IMG/VR virus record: IMGVR_UViG_3300031963_000195
Location: 1 to 54,522 of that record
Strand: one strand, 5' to 3'
Length of the DNA: 54,522 nucleotides
Source of the DNA: a virus
Shown: one piece after another, positions 16,287 through 24,226 of the stretch
Layout of the letters: each line of letters opens with the position of its first letter
Position numbering within the stretch: the first letter of the stretch is position 1
Position numbers and translations under genes: made by a program
The notes under the pieces: generated by a model
What the model saw: only the letters and a program-made list of their open reading frames with translations
Database searches by the model: none
What the model was told of the DNA's origin: nothing

Positions 16287-18146
16287 ATGGGTGCATTATT
16301 AGAAAGCGGTCTTGTTGGTAACATTGGTCTTAAGCATCTTAAGGTTATCAAGGAAGACACAATTAACAAGTGGGACAAATTAGGATTCTTAGAGGGTCTT
16401 AGAGGTCACTTAAAGGAAAACATGGCTCAGTTGTATGAAAACCAAGCTTCACATCTTATTAACGAAGCTGCTTCAACAACTGATAGCGGTTCATTTGAAA
16501 CCGTAGTTTTCCCGATTATCAGAAGAGTTTTCTCAAAACTCTTGGCGAACGATATCGTATCAGTTCAAGCCATGAACCTTCCTATCGGTAAGTTATTCTA
16601 CTTTATTCCGAGAATTCAGGGTTATACCGGCGCTACTGCTGATGCCGCTATCCCCGGTGGTTTCTCAGATTCAGGTCAGCACTACGCTCCGGTTGGTTCT
16701 CCCGGTAACTATCCCGGAGATCCTAACACTGGATATCCCCCTGCTTCAAATGCTTATGGAAAGAATCTTTACGATCTCTTCTATGAGGGTAATGAGCCGG
16801 GATTAAATCCTGCCGGTCTTTTCGATTACTCAAAGGGTAGATTCCTCATCGTAACTGCTAACACACAAACTGTTGCTTGGAGCGGTTCTGACCTTATCGC
16901 TTCTGCTTACACCGCTGGTGAATTCAGAAAGATTTTAGTCGCTCTTTCAGGTTTCTCAACTGTAGGTGCTGGTAAGCTTATTGGTCCTGATGGTCAAGAA
17001 ATGGATACAGAGTCATTCTTGTCAGATCTTACTCTTTATACTTCAAACGCAACAGTTGCTTCACAATTAGGTACTTCGACAATAACTCCTCTTCTTTACA
17101 GAGTTGTAACTCAGAAGTATGGTAAGGGTATTGTTGAGTACGGTACCACAACTCAGGCTCCGTTTAACAGAACTACAACTGGTGGAAATGGTGGTTACTT
17201 TGATAACATCTGCTCACCGACCGGTATCATTTACCTCGAAGTTGACGCTCAAGTCCCTGTTTGTATTTCATGTAATAACGCTAACACAATTGATGGTTAC
17301 TCTGGTGCCACTATTACATCTGCCGCTTGGTCAGGTTCATCTGGAAGTGGTCAAATTATGGCAGCTTGGAAGCGTTACGAAGAACTCGAATTTGAAGACA
17401 AGATTGGTGAAGTTTCGTTTGACCTTCAGTCAGTAACTGTTTCAGTAACTGAAAGAAAGTTAAGAGCACAATGGTCACCTGAACTCGCTCAAGACGTTGC
17501 GGCTTTCCACAACATTGATGCTGAGGCTGAATTAACCGCTCTCTTATCTGAACAAGTTGCTGCTGAAATCGACAGAGAAATCTTAAGAGATTTAAGAAAG
17601 GGTGCTGCTTGGACATTAAGATGGGATTACAATGGTTGGAAGAGATTAGGTACCGCTGCTGTTCCTTATACCCAAAAGGACTGGAACCAGACCCTCATCA
17701 CCGCTATCAACCAAATCTCAGCACAAATCCACAAGTCAACCTTAAGAGGTGGTGCTAACTGGATTGTTGTATCATCTGAAATCTCAGCTATCTTCGACGA
17801 TCTCGAATACTTCCACGTTTCAAACGCTGCTCCTGAACAGGATCAGTACAACATGGGTATTGAGAAAATCGGTACATTAGCTGGAAGATATCAGGTTTAC
17901 AGAGATCCTTACTTCCCACCCAACACTGTGTTGCTCGGTCACAAGGGAACCTCTCTCTTAGATACTGGTTACGTCTACGCTCCGTATGTACCTCTCCAGT
18001 TAACTCCGACAATGTACAATCCGTTCAACTTTACCCCGATTAAGGGTATCATGACCCGTTACGCCAAAAAAATGGTAAATAACCGGTTCTATGGTAGAAT
18101 TACTGTTGACGGTGTTCGTTCATTTGACTTAAGAGAATTGAGATAA
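16287..18146 (+). CDS. 23: Major capsid protein (T4 gp23-like)
   Basis: The 619-residue protein carries the gp23 pattern: an N-terminal basic delta domain (KEDTINKWDKLGFLEGL), then ENQASHLINE|AAST, where LINE|A at 60/61 corresponds to the T4 maturation cleavage after residue 65, then the conserved VFPIIRRVFSKLLANDIVSV and QAMNLPIGKLFY segments. The C-terminus holds MYNPFNFTPIKGIMTRYAKK. It forms the hexamers of the capsid shell and is about 100 residues longer than T4 gp23, with Gly/Ser/Asn-rich insertions around residues 130-165 and 330-365. Codon use is strikingly richer in C-ending codons (AAC, TTC, TAC, CTC) than its neighbours, as expected for the most expressed phage gene. Confidence 0.96.
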   Translation: MGALLESGLVGNIGLKHLKVIKEDTINKWDKLGFLEGLRGHLKENMAQLYENQASHLINEAASTTDSGSFETVVFPIIRRVFSKLLANDIVSVQAMNLPIGKLFYFIPRIQGYTGATADAAIPGGFSDSGQHYAPVGSPGNYPGDPNTGYPPASNAYGKNLYDLFYEGNEPGLNPAGLFDYSKGRFLIVTANTQTVAWSGSDLIASAYTAGEFRKILVALSGFSTVGAGKLIGPDGQEMDTESFLSDLTLYTSNATVASQLGTSTITPLLYRVVTQKYGKGIVEYGTTTQAPFNRTTTGGNGGYFDNICSPTGIIYLEVDAQVPVCISCNNANTIDGYSGATITSAAWSGSSGSGQIMAAWKRYEELEFEDKIGEVSFDLQSVTVSVTERKLRAQWSPELAQDVAAFHNIDAEAELTALLSEQVAAEIDREILRDLRKGAAWTLRWDYNGWKRLGTAAVPYTQKDWNQTLITAINQISAQIHKSTLRGGANWIVVSSEISAIFDDLEYFHVSNAAPEQDQYNMGIEKIGTLAGRYQVYRDPYFPPNTVLLGHKGTSLLDTGYVYAPYVPLQLTPTMYNPFNFTPIKGIMTRYAKKMVNNRFYGRITVDGVRSFDLRELR

Positions 18147-18171
18147 TAGACTCAAAAACAACAAAATAAAG

Positions 18172-18199
18172 AAGGCGGGAGATTTCTCCCGCTTTTTTT
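18172..18199 (+). terminator. Rho-independent terminator after the major capsid gene
   Basis: GCGGGAGA pairs with TCTCCCGC in a GC-rich 8-bp stem, extended by A/T pairs and followed by seven T residues. It begins 26 bases after the capsid gene stop. Confidence 0.93.
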
Positions 18200-18244
18200 A
18201 TTTATATTTTTCATGGTTAATTGACGATTCTATGGATTAATGTT

Positions 18245-18252
18245 ATATTTAT
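18245..18252 (+). promoter_or_regulatory. ATATTTAT late-promoter-like motif
   Basis: Lies 13 bases before the ATG at 18266 and helps choose that start over the upstream in-frame ATG at 18221, which precedes the motif. Confidence 0.55.
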
Positions 18253-18265
18253 TAAAAAGGTAAAA

Positions 18266-19693
18266 ATGAAAAAAATAGAACCAACAAAAGAACAAGTAGA
18301 AGAAATGCTACATTTATATAATGTCGAGTTACTTGGTTCTCCGACAATAGCGGAAAAAATGGGGCTATCAAAACCAACTGTAATACGTATCCTAAAAGAA
18401 AATGGTGCTAAGTTTGGACCGTCTGGTAGAAAATTTAAAGGGGGTAAATCAGTTTCCGATAAAAAATACCGAACTAAAAAAGAAGTTGTTGATAGAATAA
18501 AAAGTTATTTTAAAAATTGGTCAAAAGAAAACAAAGAACATTTAAATGAATATTGTAAAAATTGGACTGAAAAAAACATAGAAAGGGTAAGAGCAAAAAA
18601 AGCCCAATATGAGCGAGAGAAAAAAGCAAAAGACCCCAAATACAAAATATCCAGCGTATTTAGAACCGCACTATATACAGCGTTAAAAGAAAAGGATATT
18701 CTTAAAGATAAAAAATGTTTTGAGTTATTAGGTTACACTAAAAATGATTTAATAAAACATTTAACTAAATTACTAGAACCCGGAATGACCTTAGAAAATT
18801 ATGGTGAGTGGCATATCGATCATATAATTCCAATATCTAAATTTAATTACACCTCAACGCAAGATGATGAATTTAAGGAATGTTGGTCATTAAGTAATTT
18901 AAAACCCATGTGGGGTCCAGAAAACATTAGTAAGAGTGATAAGATTATTGCGCATCAATATAAAATAAGACAACAAAAAGAAATCGAACAACAAAATGCA
19001 ATTGATTTTAATATTACAAAAGTAAGTTTAAAGAATTGTGAAATTAGACAGATAACTAGAAAAGAATGTGAACCAATCATAAATGAATATGAATGGTTAG
19101 GTTATCTTCCAAGATATACAAATTATTATTTTGGTATTTTCTTTAAGATTGACGATAGAGAAATTCTTGGGGGTGTTGTCGCATATCAACCCGAATATGG
19201 TGAGAATATGGGGGTATGGGATAAATATGGTTATACGGGTAAAATAATACAATTAAGCAGAGGTGTTTGTCTTTGGTGGACACCAAAAAATACAGCATCT
19301 TTCTTTATTACAAGAACAAATGAATGGTTAAAAAAGAATACACACTATAAGGTAGTTACAGCAACCGTGGACTCTTCCGCTGGTGAAATTGGTACTATAT
19401 ATCAATCAATGAATTGGTATTATGTTGGTACGTTTGGTGGTAATATAACAAAAACCGGTAAAGAGAGAATTCGTTATGGTTATATTATAAATGGTAAGAC
19501 ATACAATCAAAGACATATAAGAAGTATGATTGGTACAGCAAAAAAAGAAAATGTGTTAAAGCATTTTCCAGATGTTAAAATGGTTAATTTGGGTAGGAAA
19601 AAAAGATATTTTACTTTCTTAGGTAATAAGAAAGAAAACGAAGAACTATTCAAACCAATAAAAAATTTAATTAAGGAATATCCGAAACGATAA
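18266..19693 (+). CDS. HNH endonuclease fused to a Mom-like (GNAT-fold) domain
   Basis: From ATG 18266 (upstream in-frame ATG 18221 rejected because it precedes the promoter-like motif) the protein has 475 residues. Residues about 22-45 form a helix-turn-helix (GSPTIAEKMGLSKPTVIRIL). Residues 181-224 are an HNH nuclease (EWHIDHIIPIS, then CWSLSNLKPMW and NISKSDKI). Residues about 265-455 resemble phage Mu Mom-type DNA-modification proteins of the GNAT superfamily: YFGIFFKIDDREILGGVV, IQLSRGVCLWWTPKNTASFF and DSSAGEIGTIYQSMNWYYVG. A free-standing homing endonuclease next to the capsid gene is common; a Mom-like partner is not. It may be a homing enzyme that also modifies DNA, or a degenerate fusion. 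Confidence 0.75.
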   Translation: MKKIEPTKEQVEEMLHLYNVELLGSPTIAEKMGLSKPTVIRILKENGAKFGPSGRKFKGGKSVSDKKYRTKKEVVDRIKSYFKNWSKENKEHLNEYCKNWTEKNIERVRAKKAQYEREKKAKDPKYKISSVFRTALYTALKEKDILKDKKCFELLGYTKNDLIKHLTKLLEPGMTLENYGEWHIDHIIPISKFNYTSTQDDEFKECWSLSNLKPMWGPENISKSDKIIAHQYKIRQQKEIEQQNAIDFNITKVSLKNCEIRQITRKECEPIINEYEWLGYLPRYTNYYFGIFFKIDDREILGGVVAYQPEYGENMGVWDKYGYTGKIIQLSRGVCLWWTPKNTASFFITRTNEWLKKNTHYKVVTATVDSSAGEIGTIYQSMNWYYVGTFGGNITKTGKERIRYGYIINGKTYNQRHIRSMIGTAKKENVLKHFPDVKMVNLGRKKRYFTFLGNKKENEELFKPIKNLIKEYPKR

Positions 19694-19695
19694 TA

Positions 19696-19938
19696 TTACC
19701 AAATTATTTTTTTCCAATCATCAATAAGTTTTTTTCTTTTTTCTTGGTCAATTCCAAGACTTTTTAAATCGTCCTCAATTTTTTGAACTAGTGTTGTTCT
19801 TTGTTCAATGATATTATCAACACCACCACCAAATGAAATTACCTTTCCAATTTTTGTTACATTAGATAAAACTTCATGGTATTCTTGGGATGTTAATCCG
19901 GTTAAATGAAAGTTTGCTTGATATAATTGTTCACTCAT
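19696..19938 (-). CDS. Small hypothetical protein
   Basis: Unrecognised 80-residue protein, MSEQLYQANFHLTGLTSQEY at the start and a lysine-rich helical end (QEKRKKLIDDWKKIIW). There are no membrane segments. It is downstream of, and overlaps by eight bases, the gene at 19931-20143 on the same strand, so the two form a small operon opposite to its neighbours. Its stop faces the stop of the HNH-Mom gene with a two-base gap. Confidence 0.6.
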   Translation of the reverse strand: MSEQLYQANFHLTGLTSQEYHEVLSNVTKIGKVISFGGGVDNIIEQRTTLVQKIEDDLKSLGIDQEKRKKLIDDWKKIIW

Positions 19939-20143
19939 TGGTCATTATATATCTTAAAGCTTTGGATACAACTTCACTCTCCTCAAGAGAAAAGACTCCT
20001 CTTGAGTGTGCTGCTTTTATTGCTTGATTTAAACAATAAATTGCTTGTTCATTTGTCATTCCATTTGAAAAAGCATCCAAATCATTATTTGAATAATAAT
20101 TTATTGAATTAAATAACGTACCTATTGGTGTTTTTTCTTCCAT
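19931..20143 (-). CDS. Small hypothetical protein
   Basis: Unrecognised 70-residue, mostly helical protein (NEQAIYCLNQAIKAAHSRGV then SLEESEVVSKALRYI). It reads like a compact helical bundle, possibly a small regulatory or structural subunit. It is the first gene of a two-gene minus-strand unit and its start lies 59 bases from the divergent start at 20203. The upstream sequence has only a one-mismatch version of the ATATTTAT motif. Confidence 0.6.
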   Translation of the reverse strand: MEEKTPIGTLFNSINYYSNNDLDAFSNGMTNEQAIYCLNQAIKAAHSRGVFSLEESEVVSKALRYIMTNE

Positions 20144-20181
20144 TTTTATTTAAATATATAAAAATTTATCTCGCATTCAAG

Positions 20182-20189
20182 ATATTTAT
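20182..20189 (+). promoter_or_regulatory. ATATTTAT late-promoter-like motif
   Basis: Lies 13 bases upstream of ATG 20203 and supports that start over the ATG at 20125, which is upstream of the motif and would add a hydrophobic N-terminus. Confidence 0.55.
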
Positions 20190-20202
20190 TGTAAAAACTT
20201 TT

Positions 20203-21804
20203 ATGAAAGTTAAAAAAGAAATAATTTTTAGATTTTTGGATTTAAGATTTAGTCGATATACGTTGGTTAAATCAAAATGTTCTGTTACTGGTGATTTGAG
20301 TTTTATCGTACCAGCTTGGGCAATGTATGCAATTGAATGCGGTAATTACGAGACATTAAGTGAAGAGGAAATTGAAAGTCTTAATGATTTTTTGGATGAT
20401 TTGGTTAAAACTTATGGTAATGCTGTGTTAGCTTTTGGGGATGAATCATATTTTTCAACAATCAATGATATTGATAATTTAGGTGGTGACGTTTTTCAGG
20501 CTAGTTTAGTTCCAAGTGTAGTAAATACCTATATTGTGGATTTAAATAACGATAAATTAATAATGAAACACGAATTTAAAAGTAATTATGTTTTTTTTAA
20601 GGATATAATATTTGAAATGAATTCTATTTTTAGTTTAAAAGAAGACGATTACAATTCACTTAGAGAAATTATTAATGAGTGGGTTGAGGACAGATTTAAT
20701 ATACCAAGAAGTTTATCGACATTTCATACATTCTCAAAAATAAATTATCGTAACGATTTAATTTCATGTATAATGCGTAAGGCAGTTGAGACAAAAAAAC
20801 TAGATTATCTTAATAATAAAAAAAATAATGTTTCAGAAAATTCAAGTTCTAGATTTGCTGGTGAATATAATGGACCGATTGAGTTGGGTTTAAGAAAGTG
20901 GAAAAATCCTGAACTTAAACCTTTTAGTGAAATTTCTTCGCATTTAGCAAATAACGATAGTAAAAGCAAAACACTTAAAGATAACATAAAACGTATTGTT
21001 GGAATGTGGGAAAAAGGTTCAGATGGAACATATGATATACCAACACATGATGTTGATACAATTAATGAGGATTTAGCTGTTTGGTTTGGTAAGAAAAAGA
21101 AACCAAAAGGTAGTAAACAACCACAAGGTCCGTGGGTTAATATTTGCAAAAAAGATAAAAATGGTAAACATCCCCCATGCGGTAGAGGTGAAGCAAAAAC
21201 ATCTGCATATCCAAAATGTCGTGGATATGCTGCTGCTAGAAGAATGTCAGATGAAGCAAAAAGAAAAGCTTGTTCTCAAAAAAGAAGAGCGGAAAAAAAA
21301 GAACCAAAAACTGGAAAAGGAAATAAACCAACAATGGTTTCACATAAAAAGAAAGTTAAAATTAAGGAATCCGACCTTTATAATATTATAAAGCGAGTTC
21401 TTCTTGAGCAGGAGGAAGAAAAAAGAACTGTTACATTTCCTGCGGGAGCATTTAAATCTTTCATAACATCATCAAATGAAAAATTTGTTAAGATTCTTAA
21501 TAACAAATATGATAGAGTTATTGTTAGTGGAGATTTGGATTTAGATGAGACAGATATTAAGATTTTACCAAATAATCTTGAAGTTAAGGGTATTCTCTTC
21601 TTAAGAGGGTCTTTGATTAAAGAATTACCAGAAAATCTTAAAGTTAATGGACAAATAGATTTAAGAAGTACTAATATTAAATCTTTACCGAATAATCTTG
21701 TACATGAAAAAGGTTTTATTTGGATATTAGACACACCGTTAAATTACAATGAAGAATTAATAAATCATTATGTGGATAAAAATTACGGGTTTTATAGATA
21801 TTAA
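20203..21804 (+). CDS. Composite protein: unknown N-domain, basic Cys motif, internal capsid-tag, leucine-rich repeats
   Basis: From ATG 20203 the protein has 533 residues in clear modules. Residues 1-295 are unrecognised. Residues about 308-365 contain WVNICKKDKN, PPCGRGEAKTS, YPKCRGYAAARRMSDEAKR and KACSQ, a basic motif with four cysteines that I recall from phage and giant-virus proteins. Residues 383-403 contain KKVKIKESDLYNIIKRVLLE followed by Q, the shared tag that is N-terminal in other proteins. Residues about 405-533 are the same TFPAGAFKSFITSS region and repeats (ILPNNLEVKG, LPENLKVNG) as the gene at 47809. Cleavage at LLE|Q would release the repeat domain. An internal ATG at 21334 could alternatively start a shorter tagged protein. 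Confidence 0.75.
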   Translation: MKVKKEIIFRFLDLRFSRYTLVKSKCSVTGDLSFIVPAWAMYAIECGNYETLSEEEIESLNDFLDDLVKTYGNAVLAFGDESYFSTINDIDNLGGDVFQASLVPSVVNTYIVDLNNDKLIMKHEFKSNYVFFKDIIFEMNSIFSLKEDDYNSLREIINEWVEDRFNIPRSLSTFHTFSKINYRNDLISCIMRKAVETKKLDYLNNKKNNVSENSSSRFAGEYNGPIELGLRKWKNPELKPFSEISSHLANNDSKSKTLKDNIKRIVGMWEKGSDGTYDIPTHDVDTINEDLAVWFGKKKKPKGSKQPQGPWVNICKKDKNGKHPPCGRGEAKTSAYPKCRGYAAARRMSDEAKRKACSQKRRAEKKEPKTGKGNKPTMVSHKKKVKIKESDLYNIIKRVLLEQEEEKRTVTFPAGAFKSFITSSNEKFVKILNNKYDRVIVSGDLDLDETDIKILPNNLEVKGILFLRGSLIKELPENLKVNGQIDLRSTNIKSLPNNLVHEKGFIWILDTPLNYNEELINHYVDKNYGFYRY

Positions 21805-22202
21805 CCCAAAGACTCCAAAATTCTACTTAATGAGTGTTTAATATTTGAATTAATTTCCTTTTCCATTTGAAGTCTGCGTTTCTCAACTTCATTGTTAAAC
21901 TCAGAAATAATTTTTTCATAATTTACGCCCTCCATAAAAATAGTATACGAATATACGTGGTTGACAATTTTTACCGTACCATCATGAATTACAATAAAAA
22001 TACCGAGAGAATCGTTTTTAATATATCTTTTTTCACTAATTGGTGTTAAAAGGAGTGTAGTATCCTCTTTATGAATTAATTTCTCACAGATTTTAAAACA
22101 TTTAAATTCATGTTGCTGTTTTTTTGTTAAAGCAACATTACCAAATCTTTTAAATTTAATATAATTTTTTTGAAAAAATCTTTTAATTTTATGTAATAGC
22201 AT
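21801..22202 (-). CDS. Hypothetical protein
   Basis: Unrecognised 133-residue protein. The basic N-terminus (KIKRFFQKNYIKFKRFGNVA) is followed by a strand-rich middle (DSLGIFIVIHDGTVKIVNHV) and a helical C-terminus ending SLSRILESLG. It converges with the composite gene, sharing a TTAA so that both stops overlap by four bases. There is no ATATTTAT motif upstream, so it may be expressed in an earlier class than its neighbours. Confidence 0.6.
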   Translation of the reverse strand: MLLHKIKRFFQKNYIKFKRFGNVALTKKQQHEFKCFKICEKLIHKEDTTLLLTPISEKRYIKNDSLGIFIVIHDGTVKIVNHVYSYTIFMEGVNYEKIISEFNNEVEKRRLQMEKEINSNIKHSLSRILESLG

Positions 22203-22253
22203 GTTGGTTAATTAATTTAATGCAAAGATATGGAATGTTTTTCAAATTCCAAA

Positions 22254-22261
22254 ATATTTAT
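22254..22261 (+). promoter_or_regulatory. ATATTTAT motif four bases from a start codon
   Basis: The motif ends only four bases before ATG 22266, much closer than the usual 13-27. If it is a -10-like element, the transcript would be nearly leaderless. Confidence 0.4.
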
Positions 22262-22265
22262 GGAT

Positions 22266-23789
22266 ATGAAAAATATTTTAATAAATGATAATCAGTTAAA
22301 AAATTTGGTGGAATCAGTTAAACACATTTTAACTGAAGCCGATAAAAGAAATGTTATTATAGACAAAATTGGTTATTCAAAAGAATGGGCGGATGAGTTC
22401 CATAACTTAAGCGATAAATATTCTGTGTGGATTGCTGACTCTTATCTAAAAAAGAAAATGTCTGATAATAACCGAACCAAAGAAGAAGTTTTAAAAAAAA
22501 TAAATGAAAAAGGACCGGATGCAACATACACTTGGTTTAATGGAATTCAAGCAACATATCAATATATTTTAGATTGGTTAAAGGTACCAAGAAGAGAAGA
22601 AATTGATTTACAAAATTTAACATATGATGATGCTTATTTAAAAGCGCGTGAATGGCATGAATCATTAAAGACCGGTGAAACAAAAAAATATGAAGAAACG
22701 GGCGAAATTATAATTGATTATCGGAATTCAAGAGGGGTTGGTTATTATTGGGTCAATCGAAAAACAAAGTATTGTAGCGAAGAACAAAAAAGAATGGGGC
22801 ATTGTGGTAAAACAGATTTGGGTGATACATTATTTTCATTAAGAAATGTTAATGAATTTGGTGAAGGACAAAGTTTTATTACAATAGCCTATAAAAATGA
22901 TGGTACCGTTTATGACTTCAAAGCATCGGGTAATCAAAAACCATCACCAAAATATCATAAATATATTATAGACATTTTAACTCAGGATAAATATCCAATT
23001 AATAATTTATCAAGTGCTGGTCATTCACCAGAAACAAATTTTAAAATTTCTGATTTAAAACCAGAACAAATTGAATATGTGTACTCGAAGAATAAAGCAT
23101 TAAAATATAATATTAATGATAAATCATCGCATCCATATATTGTTAAAGATATTTTAGACGGTAAACTAAATTTATCAAATTACTCAAAATCAGACCAAAT
23201 TGATTTGATTAGAGCATCGAATGAGAATCCAAAATTAATGGAAATATTTAAAAACGAATTATCACATTTCAATAATTTATTATTGGGTAACACAAATAAT
23301 ATTAAGTTTATTGTTAAAAACTTTTTGGATGTATTTAAAGATTTATTAATTGGTTATATTAATGAAAAAAATTATCCGCAGTTTAAACAAGCGTTGATTG
23401 TTATTAGTAGACTATTAAATGATTATAGGATAAATTTAATTGAACCATTTTGCGGAATTTTAGGAAAAGGTTTTACTAAATTTAAAAATAAGGAACTAGA
23501 TATTATTAGTACCAGTGAAATTAACAGAGCAGTTTTAAGTTGCGCTAAAAAATATAAGTTAACCGATAAGTATGCTTATATATCTGATTTAAATAGACTT
23601 AATCACAGAATTGTAATTCCGGATGGTAAAGATAAAACGTTTGGTGTTATAGATGAGAAAGGAAATATAATTATAGGTTTTAATTATGTTAGCTTAAGTC
23701 TTAATAAAGATGGTAATTATATTGGTAGAACATTAGGTAATGAAATTGAGGTATTGGACAAGACTGGAAATTTAATTATACCGCAATAA
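22266..23789 (+). CDS. Tagged conserved phage protein with C-terminal WG-like repeats; candidate internal head protein
   Basis: ATG 22266 is chosen because it begins MKNILINDNQLKNLVESVKH followed by ILTE|A, a match to the shared tag with a prohead-protease-type end. An in-frame ATG at 22230 lies before the promoter-like motif. The 507-residue protein has a conserved-looking core around residues 140-220: a G-Y-Y-W-V-N motif, KYCSEEQKRMGHCGKTDLGD, LFSLRNVNEFGEG and DFKASGNQKP. I recall similar segments in large-phage proteins of unknown function. The last 50 residues (GVIDEKGNIIIGFNYVSLSL, then LDKTGNLIIPQ) resemble WG repeats. Cys/His clustering in the core could bind metal. The role is unknown, but packaging and injection are plausible. 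Confidence 0.7.
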   Translation: MKNILINDNQLKNLVESVKHILTEADKRNVIIDKIGYSKEWADEFHNLSDKYSVWIADSYLKKKMSDNNRTKEEVLKKINEKGPDATYTWFNGIQATYQYILDWLKVPRREEIDLQNLTYDDAYLKAREWHESLKTGETKKYEETGEIIIDYRNSRGVGYYWVNRKTKYCSEEQKRMGHCGKTDLGDTLFSLRNVNEFGEGQSFITIAYKNDGTVYDFKASGNQKPSPKYHKYIIDILTQDKYPINNLSSAGHSPETNFKISDLKPEQIEYVYSKNKALKYNINDKSSHPYIVKDILDGKLNLSNYSKSDQIDLIRASNENPKLMEIFKNELSHFNNLLLGNTNNIKFIVKNFLDVFKDLLIGYINEKNYPQFKQALIVISRLLNDYRINLIEPFCGILGKGFTKFKNKELDIISTSEINRAVLSCAKKYKLTDKYAYISDLNRLNHRIVIPDGKDKTFGVIDEKGNIIIGFNYVSLSLNKDGNYIGRTLGNEIEVLDKTGNLIIPQ

Positions 23790-24207
23790 TATCACCATCT
23801 TCTGTTACCATTATACCATCATCATATTTAAACGTTCCGTTATTACCCCTTATGTACCATTGATTTTTTTCTTGGTAAATACCAACATTTCTACAATTCA
23901 AAAATTTATTTAATCTATCTTTTGTTGTCGGTGTCCACCAACCTTTGGTATCTAATTTTATAATATTTGTGGGGTCTATTTTAATGATATATGTGCTATG
24001 GTATCTAATACCAATTTCGTTAATATCTGTTTTACTTAATAAAGTATTGTGACCAATTTTCTTACTTTCTCTATTACCTAACTCTTCTTTTAATTTATCA
24101 TAATTTAATGATGTGCATGATAGATTAACTCTTTCTTTTATTAATCGTTTGGTTGAGTTAATCAAAGTTTCAAGTTGTGATTCTGTTATTATTATATTCT
24201 TTTTCAT
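23776..24207 (-). CDS. Tagged conserved phage protein; candidate internal head protein
   Basis: The 143-residue protein begins MKKNIIITESQLETLINSTK then RLIKE|R, the shared tag, though with Arg after the Glu. The body contains IRYHSTYIIKIDPTNI, DTKGWWTPTTKDRLNKFL and GIYQEKNQWYIRG. The G-W-x-T-x-T-T-K-x-R-x-N pattern recurs, in my memory, in many phage proteins of unknown function. It overlaps the 3' end of the tagged gene on the other strand by 14 bases, so both stops are embedded in each other's coding sequence. No ATATTTAT motif was found upstream. Confidence 0.7.
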   Translation of the reverse strand: MKKNIIITESQLETLINSTKRLIKERVNLSCTSLNYDKLKEELGNRESKKIGHNTLLSKTDINEIGIRYHSTYIIKIDPTNIIKLDTKGWWTPTTKDRLNKFLNCRNVGIYQEKNQWYIRGNNGTFKYDDGIMVTEDGDIIAV

Positions 24208-24226
24208 TTTGTTAATAATTTATTAT

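Noticed and set aside
18221-18265. Upstream in-frame ATG for the HNH-Mom gene
   Set aside because: It lies before the ATATTTAT motif. The ATG at 18266 has an A-rich leader and conventional spacing.
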